From positions 1-64,000 of the IMG/VR virus record IMGVR_UViG_3300044953_000426: a stretch of 64,000 nucleotides of DNA, one strand, 5' to 3'. The notes under the pieces were generated by a model. That model was not told where the DNA came from and did no database searches. It worked only from the letters and a program-made list of their open reading frames with translations. Source of the DNA: a virus. Positions 1-8,715 of the stretch are shown piece by piece. Both the position numbers and the translations under genes were made by a program. Numbering within the stretch: position 1 is the first letter of the stretch; each line of letters opens with the position of its first letter.

Positions 1-1661
1 GCTGTGTTGTTTGATGCTGTATTACAAAGTAGTGCTTGAGTTCCTAAAGCAGTATTACTAGTACCTGTGGTATTACATAATAATGCACAAGATCCTACTG
101 CTGTATTACTTATTCCTGTTGTATTTTTATATAAAGCAGCATCTCCAATAGCTACGTTGTACTTTCCTGTTGTATTAAAAAATAAGGCATTTATTCCTAC
201 TGCAGTATTTCTTATACCTGTGGTGTTGTAGCGTAGTGAGCGATGGCCTAAAGCAGTATTATCTATACCAGTTGTGTTATTTCTTAATGCACTATATCCT
301 ACTGCTGTGTTGTTTGTTCCTGTGGTATTACAAGCTAATGCATTTACACCTACAGCTACATTTTGGAATCCACTAGTATTATTTAATAGGGCATTAAATC
401 CTATTGCTGCATTACTGTTACCTGTTGTATTACTACATAATGCTCTCGAACCTACAGCTGTATTATTTGATGCTGTATTAACCCTAAGTGCACATCCACC
501 AACAGCCGTATTATAACTACCTAATAAATTGTTTCTTAATGAATATCTACCTACAGATGTATTATCATATCCACCTGTATTAAGAAGAAGCGCGTAATGC
601 CCAACTGCGGTATTTCTATTACCAGTTATGTTACATCCAAGAGTACCATTACCTAAACCTGTGTTTGCAGTACCAACTGTGTTACATCCAAGAGCAGAAA
701 CACCTAAAGCGGTATTATAGGTTCCACTTGTATTAGTGCTTAGAGCACTGTTACCAACAGCAGTATTATTAACACCTACTGTATTAGAAGCTAGAGCATT
801 TAATCCCACAGCCGTTTGACCTATACCTGTTGTATTACTCCTTAATGCACAAAATCCTACTGCTGTGTTGTTTGATGCTGTGTTGCAGTATAATGCTTGG
901 TTTCCAACAGCTGTGTTATTAGATGCTACAGTATTTTTAAAAAGTGAATATCTTCCTAAAGCTGTATTATTACCACCACTTATATTATATCGCATTGATA
1001 ATCTACCAACAGCAACGTTACCAGCACCAGAGGTGTTTACAAGTAATGCTGCGTTACCAATTGCAACGTTATAAACACCTACTGTGTTATTTATCAATGC
1101 ACATAAACCAACTGCTGTGTTATCTATACCAGTAGTATTACTTCTTAACGCACAAAAGCCTACTGCTGTGTTGTTTGATGCTGTATTACTGAATAATGCA
1201 TTATGTCCAACAGCTGTATTATTATTTCCACTTACATTCATGAATAAAGCATCTACTCCCATTGCTACATTACCTGTACCAATTGTATTACAGTATAAAG
1301 CATCTACACCTACCGCAATATTACAACCTCCTGTTGTATTATTTGCTAATACCTTTCTACCAATAGCTGTATTTATACATCCAACTGTATTTGCTCTAAG
1401 AGCACAAAATCCTAATGCTGTGTTTAGTGTACCAGTAGTATTACATCTTAATGCACTATATCCTACTGCTGTGTTGTTTGTTCCTGTTGTATTAGAACAT
1501 AGTGCACTAGCACCAACTCTTGTATTAGTTACAATGCTTCCCCCACCTTCACCTACACATACACCATTAAATATGGAATCACAGGTTGTTGATAACGAAC
1601 CAGTTACTTGGGAATTTTCAAGTGCTATGAGGCCATTTCTAGCTATAAATTCATTTGGCAT
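1..1661 (-). CDS. Tail fibre with 17-residue NTAxG repeats (C-terminus outside window)
   Basis: Reading from the ATG at 1661, the frame stays open to the window edge, so the gene is cut at its 3' end. After about 40 unique residues it becomes roughly 30 tandem repeats of 17 residues with consensus NTAxGxxALxxNTTGxx, about 51 bases each. Repeats of this kind form left-handed beta-rolls in YadA-like heads and phage fibres. The protein probably acts at the virion surface in receptor binding. Cysteine recurs at repeat position 11 (for example ALRCN, ALYCN, LGCN), which is unusual for a fibre. It is the last gene of a run of fibre-like genes. Fold and role are inferred from repeat type and context. 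Confidence 0.8.
   Translation of the reverse strand, partial: MPNEFIARNGLIALENSQVTGSLSTTCDSIFNGVCVGEGGGSIVTNTRVGASALCSNTTGTNNTAVGYSALRCNTTGTLNTALGFCALRANTVGCINTAIGRKVLANNTTGGCNIAVGVDALYCNTIGTGNVAMGVDALFMNVSGNNNTAVGHNALFSNTASNNTAVGFCALRSNTTGIDNTAVGLCALINNTVGVYNVAIGNAALLVNTSGAGNVAVGRLSMRYNISGGNNTALGRYSLFKNTVASNNTAVGNQALYCNTASNNTAVGFCALRSNTTGIGQTAVGLNALASNTVGVNNTAVGNSALSTNTSGTYNTALGVSALGCNTVGTANTGLGNGTLGCNITGNRNTAVGHYALLLNTGGYDNTSVGRYSLRNNLLGSYNTAVGGCALRVNTASNNTAVGSRALCSNTTGNSNAAIGFNALLNNTSGFQNVAVGVNALACNTTGTNNTAVGYSALRNNTTGIDNTALGHRSLRYNTTGIRNTAVGINALFFNTTGKYNVAIGDAALYKNTTGISNTAVGSCALLCNTTGTSNTALGTQALLCNTASNNT
10..1535 (-). repeat. Tandem 51-bp coding repeats in fibre gene
   Basis: About thirty degenerate direct repeats of 51 bases, in frame, encode the 17-residue fibre unit. 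Some copies are nearly identical (for example the stretches around 290-320 and 1450-1480), so slipped-strand or recombinational copy-number change is likely. They are coding repeats with no spacer, not a CRISPR array. Confidence 0.85.
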
Positions 1662-1704
1662 TTAATCTCTACCTTAGTTCACTGTCCCTAAGGTGGGGGT
1701 TTAA

Positions 1705-1713
1705 TATAAATAT
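1705..1713 (-). promoter_or_regulatory. ATATTTATA boundary motif before the fibre gene
   Basis: The sense strand reads ATATTTATA between the stop of the 58-codon gene and the fibre start, 43 bases before that ATG. It is one instance of a motif seen at most non-overlapping gene boundaries in this window; its role is not known. Confidence 0.35.
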
Positions 1714-1714
1714 T

Positions 1715-1891
1715 TTAACCTATTAAAGCAACGCGATATTTTCGACCACTAAGATCAGAGGCCTGAAGCTCATCAGCTTTTGCTTGTGCCTCAGACTCGT
1801 TGTTATACTCATAAATTGGATCATTAGGATTTAATCTAGCAACCCAAATTGTTGGGTTCCCTGGGATAAATTCCATTTGTACTTGCCACAT
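1715..1891 (-). CDS. Small protein of 58 residues, unknown function
   Basis: An ATG at 1891 opens a 58-codon frame starting MWQVQMEFIPGNPTIWVARL and ending at TAA. It fills the gap between two fibre genes, which supports it being real. The protein is mixed-charge with no membrane segment or cysteine; the middle has NPNDPIYEYN followed by an Ala/Glu-rich helix. Position suggests a virion-associated or fibre-assembly accessory, but no family is recognised. Confidence 0.6.
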   Translation of the reverse strand: MWQVQMEFIPGNPTIWVARLNPNDPIYEYNNESEAQAKADELQASDLSGRKYRVALIG

Positions 1892-1903
1892 AATATTTTA
1901 TTT

Positions 1904-2854
1904 TTAAATAAAGGTTGCTTGAGATTTTATTAACCATCCACTAGTATTGGTTTGGAAATTTAATTGTGCCTGTGCTGTAACAATTGTTACAGAAGCAGTT
2001 ACTACTGTTGTGGATCCAATATCTAATGTTGATACATCAGTAAATTGAGCTGTACCACTATTCCATATTGCAAATACCTCACCCATTCTTGCATTTGATC
2101 CACTAGATACTGTATATAAGTATTTAGCACCTGTAAACGATCCTGTTGAAGTTGTGAATAGGTTATTTGAACCTACAACTGAAGATGCTACTGTTGCTGT
2201 TTGAATTTCAGATATACCAATATTAAATCCACTATTTGCAAATGATGCAGTAGCTGCATATGATGCACTAATAGCAGATGATACTGAGCTGGTAGTTTGA
2301 TAGAATAGTTGACCTGTTGAGGTGTTATAACCAACTACATTTACCTGATTAACGTTTGATAAGCTAGGGAATATTATGGATCCGGTAGCAGTTAAGTTTG
2401 CTGTAATGTTAGCGTCACCTGCTACTGCTAGTCTATATTGTGGGTTAGTGTCGTTGATACCAAAGTTACCACCCATTATATAATGAGGCCCTGAACCAGT
2501 CACTCTCAAGCTACCGGTAAACTGTTGTACATCAGTCAACTGATTACCAAAAATATTGCTACCAGAAGAATAGACAATAGAAGAAGTAACAGTCTGTACA
2601 ACAAGTGTTTGTGCGGTTATAGTATTGTTGACTAGTAAGTTAGAAGCAGTTGCATCCTGTCTGATCAAGAAGTTGTCAGCAGATGATGCTGTGGCCGCAT
2701 ATGATGCACTAATAGCAGATGATACTGATGTAGCAAATGAAGATGTGCCAAACAAACTACCTGTAAATGATTGAGCTACAACATTTGTTGTAACTGATAA
2801 TGAGTTTAAAACAGCATTTGAGCCACTTACAATGACTTTTTTCCAATTTGGCAT
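1904..2854 (-). CDS. Tail fibre-like structural protein
   Basis: A 316-residue Ser/Thr/Ala-rich protein with typical phage fibre composition. Its N-terminus, WKKVIVSGSNAVLNSL, nearly matches that of the gene at 3183-4322, suggesting a shared attachment domain joining different fibres to the same tail structure. The body has two copies of SAISASYAATAS (residues about 45-57 and 190-202) and a Ser/Gly-rich C-terminal half. No enzyme motif is visible. A 100-base leader with possible RNA structure precedes it. A structural role is well supported; the exact function is inferred. Confidence 0.7.
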   Translation of the reverse strand: MPNWKKVIVSGSNAVLNSLSVTTNVVAQSFTGSLFGTSSFATSVSSAISASYAATASSADNFLIRQDATASNLLVNNTITAQTLVVQTVTSSIVYSSGSNIFGNQLTDVQQFTGSLRVTGSGPHYIMGGNFGINDTNPQYRLAVAGDANITANLTATGSIIFPSLSNVNQVNVVGYNTSTGQLFYQTTSSVSSAISASYAATASFANSGFNIGISEIQTATVASSVVGSNNLFTTSTGSFTGAKYLYTVSSGSNARMGEVFAIWNSGTAQFTDVSTLDIGSTTVVTASVTIVTAQAQLNFQTNTSGWLIKSQATFI

Positions 2855-2869
2855 AGTATATTACAATTT

Positions 2870-2933
2870 ATACTGTGGTTAGATACATACACTTATGCCG
2901 TGTATATGCCTACTTCCTTTCGGCCTACAGTAT
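2870..2933 (-). other. Possible structured 5' leader RNA
   Basis: The gap before the fibre-like gene contains complementary segments. 2870-2878 pairs with 2924-2933 (nine pairs, one bulged base). A hairpin inside pairs 2887-2892 with 2900-2905 around a seven-base loop. On the sense strand this gives a closed multi-element fold ending 16 bases before the ATG at 2854. It resembles no riboswitch I can name and has no U-tract, so it is not an obvious terminator. Confidence 0.35.
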
Positions 2934-2955
2934 GTTTATAATAAATATGAAAAAA

Positions 2956-3186
2956 TTAAGGTAACTTAGTATAGTATGTCTGTAATTTTAAAACAAGTTC
3001 ATAGACTTTTTGAACATGCTCACCTTTAAAGTTAGCATCTTTAATCATCATTAATATTGTCTCTATTTCACCTTTAGTGAATTGTAAAGTAGGTAGAGGA
3101 GTTTTTGATGGCTCCTCTACTTTATTATTTGTAATAACATTTTTTGCGTTAAAAGCCATAACTAATTTTTTAAGCAATCTTATCAT
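2956..3186 (-). CDS. Small protein of 76 residues, unknown function
   Basis: A 76-residue charged protein with a hydrophobic, helical C-terminal half (FTKGEIETILMMIKDANFKG, then VQKVYELVLKLQ). The ATG at 3186 overlaps the stop of the preceding fibre gene as ATGA, favouring that start; an internal Met at codon 10 (MAFNAKN) is an alternative. It lies between two fibre genes with matching N-termini, so a role in fibre assembly or trimerisation is possible but unproven. No known family is recognised. Confidence 0.65.
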   Translation of the reverse strand: MIRLLKKLVMAFNAKNVITNNKVEEPSKTPLPTLQFTKGEIETILMMIKDANFKGEHVQKVYELVLKLQTYYTKLP

Positions 3187-4322
3187 GAGTAAATATAAAT
3201 ATCTCCTGTACCACTATCAACATAGATGTTACCAAATCCATTGGTTGAACCACCCCATGTTGGAACTGCAGCTGGAGCACCTGATGCTTGTTTAGCAGTT
3301 ACACCATATTCATCAGCTGTTAATATAGAAGTACTAGCATGAGCATCACCTGCAACTGCCCATCTTCCATAAGTACCAGTTGAAGTTGTTTCTAAATACC
3401 AAGCTGAACCTGATAATCCACCTGAATCAATAATGATACCACCATCAGTTAATGTACTAGAACCAGAGGCTAATAAAGCAAATCTATCAGCGATTAAAAG
3501 TGATGTTTGGTTATTAAAACTAGCTGTACCAGCAACTGTTAAGTCACCAGACACTGTTAAGTTACCATTAGCTGTAGCATTAGCGCCACTTAAAGTAAAT
3601 ACTGAGTTGCCACCACTTGATTGGATATCATTACCCATTACTTTAATACCACCAGCAAATGTAGTTAATGTGTTACTTGTTAAAGTGATATTTGTATTAC
3701 CATTAGATGCTTTAATATCATTACCACCTAAAGTTAAGTCACCACCTAATGTTACATCATTTGGTAAACCAATAGTTACTGTTTGGCTAGAAAATGAAGT
3801 TTCAATTTCATTAGCTGTACCAGCTATAGTTAAACCTTGAGTTAATAAGTTTATTGAACCTGATCCTGTTGAACCTGTTATATTTAAAGTTATACCTAAA
3901 CCAGTTAATTGAGAACCATCTCCCTTAAATGAACCACTAAATGAACCAGTTAAAATTGAGTTAGCACCAGTTAATTGAATTGAAGTGGTGCCTGTAACTG
4001 TAGTACCATTATCAGTTAAACTAGAATCAGCAAAAGCCGCTCCAGTCCACTTTGAAATTTTATTACTATTTAATGTTGAAGCACCAGAAACAGCTATAGT
4101 AGCTGTAGTAGAACCATCATAAGTAAAAGCAGTAATACCTGTACTTTGAGTTAAATCAGGTAAATTAGAGGTACCAAAGAAGGAACCACTAAATGATCCA
4201 CTAAATGAACCACTTAAAAAGGTAGTAGATGCTAATGGTGTAATTTGTTGATTAGTATCAACATTTAATTGATTAAGTATCGCATTACTACCTGATACTA
4301 TGACTTTTTTCCAAGTTGCCAT
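3183..4322 (-). CDS. Tail fibre-like structural protein with GSFSG repeats
   Basis: A 379-residue protein rich in Ser, Thr, Gly and Asn. The N-terminus WKKVIVSGSNAILNQL is paralogous to that of the gene at 1904-2854. Residues about 37-52 carry GSFSGSFSGSFFG and a second GSFSGSFKG occurs near 128. The centre repeats TLGGDLTLGG and NGNLTVSGDLTVAG, patterns seen in beta-helical fibre shafts. The C-terminus (GNIYVDSGTGDIYIYS) looks like a compact beta domain. I infer a distal fibre or fibre-arm protein; no enzymatic residues are seen. Confidence 0.72.
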   Translation of the reverse strand: MATWKKVIVSGSNAILNQLNVDTNQQITPLASTTFLSGSFSGSFSGSFFGTSNLPDLTQSTGITAFTYDGSTTATIAVSGASTLNSNKISKWTGAAFADSSLTDNGTTVTGTTSIQLTGANSILTGSFSGSFKGDGSQLTGLGITLNITGSTGSGSINLLTQGLTIAGTANEIETSFSSQTVTIGLPNDVTLGGDLTLGGNDIKASNGNTNITLTSNTLTTFAGGIKVMGNDIQSSGGNSVFTLSGANATANGNLTVSGDLTVAGTASFNNQTSLLIADRFALLASGSSTLTDGGIIIDSGGLSGSAWYLETTSTGTYGRWAVAGDAHASTSILTADEYGVTAKQASGAPAAVPTWGGSTNGFGNIYVDSGTGDIYIYS

Positions 4323-4339
4323 ATTTTTTATATTTTAGT

Positions 4340-4753
4340 TTACGGCACTACATTATCAGTACCGATATACATATCATAAGAGGTGAAATAAATACCACCT
4401 TGTACTGAATCTGGAGCTGAGCCTGTAAATGTTTTTAAAATTGTCACACCTTGATTATTAACAGCAAATGCACTTCCTGTGGCATCTTGTATTAAAAATA
4501 TGTTTGCTACAGAACCTGTTGATACTAATGTTAAAGTAGCATTATCTAAAAATGAAAGATAACCTTTAGAAGCAGTTATATAAAATGGGGTAACTAAATT
4601 AAAATCACCTTCAAAACTACCACTAAATGCACCTTCAAAAGAACCAGATGCCATAGCAAATGAGCCAGTAATAGCACTGATGTTTATACCAGCATCTACT
4701 GATGTAAATGTTACATCTCTATTTTGAGGCGCTATTTTTAAAAAGGTTCCCAT
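4340..4753 (-). CDS. Small fibre-associated structural protein, GSFEG repeats
   Basis: A 137-residue protein whose first half carries ASGSFEGAFSGSFEGDF, the same GSF motif as in the neighbouring 379-residue fibre. The C-terminus (VQGGIYFTSYDMYIG) parallels that of the upstream gene (VTGGLFYSASDDWYLYY), so the pair are probably diverged copies of one fibre-tip or connector module. Its ATG overlaps the upstream stop as TAATG, suggesting translational coupling. Function inferred from context only. Confidence 0.65.
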   Translation of the reverse strand: MGTFLKIAPQNRDVTFTSVDAGINISAITGSFAMASGSFEGAFSGSFEGDFNLVTPFYITASKGYLSFLDNATLTLVSTGSVANIFLIQDATGSAFAVNNQGVTILKTFTGSAPDSVQGGIYFTSYDMYIGTDNVVP

Positions 4754-5025
4754 TATTGTCTATAATATAAATACCAGTCATCTGAAGCACTATAAAAAAG
4801 TCCTCCAGTTACAACTGTTGGTGTATTAAAAATTTCTTTATATTCAACAACTCCTTGTTGATTTACTTTAAATATTTGTTGTCCATTATCTTTTATGATA
4901 AAAAAATCAGTACTTGATGTAACAGAATTTATTTCAACATAGCTCCCACTAAATAAAAATGTACCTGAACTTCCGCTCAGATGAAATGGTATGTCTAACT
5001 GATATCCTTGTATTAAATTAGCCAT
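4753..5025 (-). CDS. Small fibre-associated structural protein
   Basis: Ninety residues with Ser/Gly-rich beta segments (HLSGSSGTFLFSGSY) and a C-terminal GGLFYSASDDWYLYY motif related to the end of the next gene. It follows the tail-terminator gene by a few bases and starts the run of fibre-type genes. No signal peptide or membrane segment is present. Likely a minor virion protein; no named family is recognised. Confidence 0.62.
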   Translation of the reverse strand: MANLIQGYQLDIPFHLSGSSGTFLFSGSYVEINSVTSSTDFFIIKDNGQQIFKVNQQGVVEYKEIFNTPTVVTGGLFYSASDDWYLYYRQ

Positions 5026-5030
5026 GTCTT

Positions 5031-6269
5031 TTATGAGAATTTACCAATTACTGAAATTCCATTTGTTGTTGTTAAATTGTATCCTAATCCTACTGTGTCA
5101 ATAACTATATCAATATTAGCTCCATTTTGTGTTACAGATACAATAAGATTGTTAGGTATATAAGTAGCATTAATTACTATATTAAAAGCAGTTTTATCAG
5201 TAGGAGGTAATGGAGGTGGAGCAGGTGTTATAGTACTATTTAATACACGTAAAGTGTTATAACTCATAAATTGTAAATCACCTTCTGTTTTAGTTACAAT
5301 ACCTGCTAAATAAGCTACAACAGCATTTGAAGCATCTACAATCTCAATATTTTGAGCTGGTGTTGGGAAGTTAACAGCTTGTTTTTTAACAGTATTTAAT
5401 GGTGTAGTTCCAATAGTGAATATATCTATATCATCTGTTTCTAAATTAAATACTAATTGTGCTTTTGATAAATACTTTTTAGGATAAGAAATATCTCTAT
5501 TTACTGTATCTGGAATAATATATCCATTTAAAGTAATATCAAAATTAGTTCTTGTTGTTCTATCTTGTCCAACACTATATTCAGTTGATGTAGTAAATGA
5601 ACCAATATTAGCTCTAAACTGGAATCTACCTTCCTCACCCCAATATGTGTTAGCAGCGTATTGTAAAGCCTCTATAATTTTATTATTCTGTTCTAAATGG
5701 TTTGTAAATACAACAGCGCTATACTTTAAAGTAACATATTCAGGCATTACAACTATCCTATACTCCTTAACAGGGATACGATTTGATAAAGCTGCAAAGT
5801 TATCATATTGATTTTTCTTTGTGTATGGTACTTCAAATGTGTGTATATTTTGTGGTCTGTTTGCGTCAACTTTAGTTCCTAAAGTTCTGTTCGCCTCTAA
5901 ACTATCACGTTTTAAAACAATAATAGGTGCTACAAATCTTCCTGAGTATTCTCTTAAAAATCCTTTTTCTTGAATTGTAGCCCAACGCTCTGGAAAACCA
6001 TACATTACAGGTACTTGAAGTTGGTTACCATCTTGCATAATAGATGGTTTGACTTTTTGTTCAATATATTTGATAATAGAAGTATCAATATCCATTATAC
6101 TGATGGATATATCTTTTGTTCTATCACCTTTTGTAGATACTTCGTTTCCTCTATTGATAAAGTTGTCTGATGCTCTTAAACCTAAATTAGGATCTTGAAC
6201 ATTAGTGCCTAATGCTTCATCATAAATCTCACGAAGATTTTTTGGTCTTGGTTTTCTAGTTTTAGGCAT
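5031..6269 (-). CDS. gp15-like tail sheath stabiliser / tail terminator
   Basis: A 412-residue protein. Residues about 50-280 match the pattern of T4 gp15, which caps the tail tube and sheath and joins the tail to the head: an early segment with conserved spacing (SIIKYIEQKVKPSI, then VPVMYGFPERWATIQ), a central EYRIVVMPEY strand, and FDITLNGYIIPDTV before a less conserved end. The C-terminal 100 residues, after a short proline run (APPPLPPTD), form an extra domain absent from T4 gp15. It follows the gp13- and gp14-like genes, the same order as in T4. Similarity was judged by eye. Confidence 0.7.
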   Translation of the reverse strand: MPKTRKPRPKNLREIYDEALGTNVQDPNLGLRASDNFINRGNEVSTKGDRTKDISISIMDIDTSIIKYIEQKVKPSIMQDGNQLQVPVMYGFPERWATIQEKGFLREYSGRFVAPIIVLKRDSLEANRTLGTKVDANRPQNIHTFEVPYTKKNQYDNFAALSNRIPVKEYRIVVMPEYVTLKYSAVVFTNHLEQNNKIIEALQYAANTYWGEEGRFQFRANIGSFTTSTEYSVGQDRTTRTNFDITLNGYIIPDTVNRDISYPKKYLSKAQLVFNLETDDIDIFTIGTTPLNTVKKQAVNFPTPAQNIEIVDASNAVVAYLAGIVTKTEGDLQFMSYNTLRVLNSTITPAPPPLPPTDKTAFNIVINATYIPNNLIVSVTQNGANIDIVIDTVGLGYNLTTTNGISVIGKFS

Positions 6270-7027
6270 TATAATAATTTATAAGGTAATAAATTAAGTC
6301 TACTTACTCTTGTTAAATAACAATCTAAATTAAACTTTAGAATTTTAACTGGAGGACAGTTTAAATTAGTTTGTCCAATATTAGATACAACAGAATAATA
6401 ATCAACTACCAAATTATGAATTTCATAATATTTTTCTCTACCAACATCAAAAATTATATCTCCAATTTCTGGTGTTATGTTTATAGGTACAATAATATTA
6501 AATGGATTAGTTGTACTTAAAACAGCCTCAGGTATACTTACTTTTATATTTTGCATAACATCAGGTCCAAACATCTCATTATCAATAGTTTCAGGATTTC
6601 TTTCTATAGATCCTTTTGTTTGAATTCCTTCAAAATACCATTTTTCTAATGATTCACCATATATATTTTTCTTAGTTTGTTCTAAATTTAGTTTGTAATA
6701 AATTATTCTATCAACTAAAAATGATACAAGTGATGCTTGTACTAATTGTGGACTAACAAAGTCAATACACTGTGGTGTAGGTGTAATTGTAGGAGTTGGA
6801 GTTGGTGTTTCTGTCGGCTCAGGAGTAACAGTAGCTGTTGGGGTTGGAGTTATAGTTGGAGTTGGAGTTGGTGTAGGTGTTGGTCCACCTGGAGTTGGAG
6901 TAATTGTTGGGGTTGGAGTTATAGTTGGTGTAGGTGTTGGTGTAGCTGTAGCAAAGTCTATAGGCCCATTTCCATCATTTGGATCATCAGGCATAAAGAA
7001 TCTTCTTGGGTAAGTATTTAAAAACAT
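6269..7027 (-). CDS. gp14-like neck protein with Pro-Thr insertion
   Basis: A 252-residue protein. Residues about 90-240 resemble T4 gp14, a neck protein joining head and tail: [21 protein letters not shown], then [15 protein letters not shown], and [21 protein letters not shown] near the end. The N-terminal third is unusual: about 55 residues of alternating Pro and Thr are inserted after the first 30. The gene sits between gp13-like and gp15-like genes, matching T4 order. The tract may expose a flexible collar appendage; that is inference. Confidence 0.62.
   Translation of the reverse strand: MFLNTYPRRFFMPDDPNDGNGPIDFATATPTPTPTITPTPTITPTPGGPTPTPTPTPTITPTPTATVTPEPTETPTPTPTITPTPQCIDFVSPQLVQASLVSFLVDRIIYYKLNLEQTKKNIYGESLEKWYFEGIQTKGSIERNPETIDNEMFGPDVMQNIKVSIPEAVLSTTNPFNIIVPINITPEIGDIIFDVGREKYYEIHNLVVDYYSVVSNIGQTNLNCPPVKILKFNLDCYLTRVSRLNLLPYKLL
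6771..6951 (-). repeat. Pro-Thr coding microsatellite in neck gene
   Basis: An imperfect six-base repeat (sense ACNCCN) encodes alternating Pro-Thr with a few Ile, Gly and Glu breaks. The same type of tract recurs near 41495-41545, 42270-42540 and 57350-57420. Confidence 0.85.
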
Positions 7028-7033
7028 AAACTA

Positions 7034-8674
7034 TTATAAAGCGTATATTGGTAAAGGAATTTGGTTCATTGATTGACGAGTGAATTCAGCTTCTTGTTGT
7101 TTTCTTTCAAGTTGAGATCTACGAGAAACTTCATTTAACATTTCTTTTAACTCATCCATTAAAGACTGTTTTTCAGCTCTAGCATCTGTTAATAATTCAC
7201 CACCCTTAAACATACCTGGGATTTGTCCTGTGTCTAAAGCTGTTTTAACTTGTCCTTCTATTTCTTTACACAATGCTAAAGTATATCTATAAATCCACAT
7301 TCTACCAACATGGTTAATATTAGAATAAATTGGATTACGATAAGGAACTCTCATCACATCAGATACAACATTTCTTTGTAAAGAAGTTACAGGATTATTT
7401 GTATCACTTTTTTTAACATACTTAAATAGTAAGTAAGTAGGTCCAAATTCATCTGTTGGTACAGGAAATAATCTTAATTGATTATTAACTAAGTCAAATG
7501 AATAAGCTGATTTTCTTACTTGGTCATTAAATTCAATTGCTTGAATCTTTTGAATATCCCAATATACAGGCATTAACATAAAGTTAATACCTGGTGAGTA
7601 AGAACCAAATCCAAATGTCTCAAGTAAACCTTGAACACCAGTACCTGTACCAGCATATGGATCAAAATATCTTACAATTGCAGGAGGTTCTTGATAAAAT
7701 ACCTCTCTAATTTCAATACTATCTCCATCATTTAATGAAGCTGAAGCAGCAGCCCAAGCATTTAAATCATATATTTGTTGACCAGGAGTTAAATTAAGAG
7801 AACCAGTGTATTCAGTTACTGTACCTCCTACACTAGTTGCTCCACCATAAGTGTCAGCTATTCTAATTTGAGCCGCTAAGTTACTATTTATTACTTTATT
7901 ATTTAACTCATTTTGTAAACGAGCTTGATAATAAATTGTTGGAATACCATTTTGATTATAGTTAGTAAAACGAGCTGGATATTGTCCACTCACACCTGGA
8001 TCAACAGTAAAGAAATAAATAAAATCACTACCATCAGTTATAATATTATTTGATCCAGAAGTTGGACCAGCTACTTTATTAAATTGATTTAATACTACTC
8101 TTGATAAGTTAACATTATTATTACCATTATAATAAGCATCACCTGCTAAAGTAAAGTTATTTAAAAAATCTAAATTTGGAGCAACAAAGTCACTTAATGA
8201 AGCTGACATTACATATACTTCATTATCCACAATAGATTGAGAATAGAAAGTATCATTCCCAATCTCATCCCATTTAGCAGTACGAGCTGGAGACCAGAAT
8301 ATAGGTGTTTTATTAGAAACACTATTAATTAAAGTAGTACTTGATTGGTTAAATACATCTGTTTCAGAACCCTCTAAATTAATATAATTGTCTCTGATTT
8401 TATATTGATAAACGGTGTTACCATATGTTAATACCGCTTCTTCAAACGCAGCGTAAACACCAATATCACTTAAATTCACCATGTAAGCAGCTCCAACACC
8501 TGTAGTTATACCTAAGCGTTGAGCTACAAATACAGTACAGTTTTTAGCATCTCTAACAAACTCAGTGTCATTATCAAAATATCCAAAAGGAGTATTGCCT
8601 TTAACTGTGGTTAAACTACCAAATCCTGTTGATATATTTCCAGCAGCATATAATTGTGTAAGGTTTTGCGCCAT
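7034..8674 (-). CDS. gp13-like head-completion / neck protein (tentative)
   Basis: A 546-residue virion-type protein starting MAQNLTQLYAAGNIS. The C-terminal part is the most protein-like core: IQKIQAIEFNDQVRKSAYSF, then LRLFPVPTDE, YLLFKYVKK and a helical segment WIYRYTLALCKEIEGQV, ending in a charged coiled coil (residues about 490-530). It lies directly before gp14- and gp15-like genes and after the capsid gene, the position of gp13 in T4-like phages, though it is much longer than T4 gp13. The assignment rests on order and general character. Confidence 0.5.
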   Translation of the reverse strand: MAQNLTQLYAAGNISTGFGSLTTVKGNTPFGYFDNDTEFVRDAKNCTVFVAQRLGITTGVGAAYMVNLSDIGVYAAFEEAVLTYGNTVYQYKIRDNYINLEGSETDVFNQSSTTLINSVSNKTPIFWSPARTAKWDEIGNDTFYSQSIVDNEVYVMSASLSDFVAPNLDFLNNFTLAGDAYYNGNNNVNLSRVVLNQFNKVAGPTSGSNNIITDGSDFIYFFTVDPGVSGQYPARFTNYNQNGIPTIYYQARLQNELNNKVINSNLAAQIRIADTYGGATSVGGTVTEYTGSLNLTPGQQIYDLNAWAAASASLNDGDSIEIREVFYQEPPAIVRYFDPYAGTGTGVQGLLETFGFGSYSPGINFMLMPVYWDIQKIQAIEFNDQVRKSAYSFDLVNNQLRLFPVPTDEFGPTYLLFKYVKKSDTNNPVTSLQRNVVSDVMRVPYRNPIYSNINHVGRMWIYRYTLALCKEIEGQVKTALDTGQIPGMFKGGELLTDARAEKQSLMDELKEMLNEVSRRSQLERKQQEAEFTRQSMNQIPLPIYAL

Positions 8675-8694
8675 TTATATTAATATTATTCTAA

Positions 8695-8703
8695 TATAAA
8701 TAT
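8695..8703 (-). promoter_or_regulatory. ATATTTATA boundary motif, 20 bases before neck gene
   Basis: Exact sense-strand ATATTTATA in the gap between phoH and the gp13-like gene, with a 20-base spacer to the ATG at 8674. Confidence 0.35.
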
Positions 8704-8715
8704 CGTTAAATCCAG

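Noticed and set aside
1-1535. Possible CRISPR array
   Set aside because: The 51-base repeats are contiguous, degenerate and in frame, with no unique spacers; they encode a fibre.
274-1665. Plus-strand open frames rich in ALxPTAVL repeats
   Set aside because: They are antisense shadows of the 51-base fibre repeats. The minus strand reads as a continuous fibre protein with a normal start and matches the direction of all other genes.
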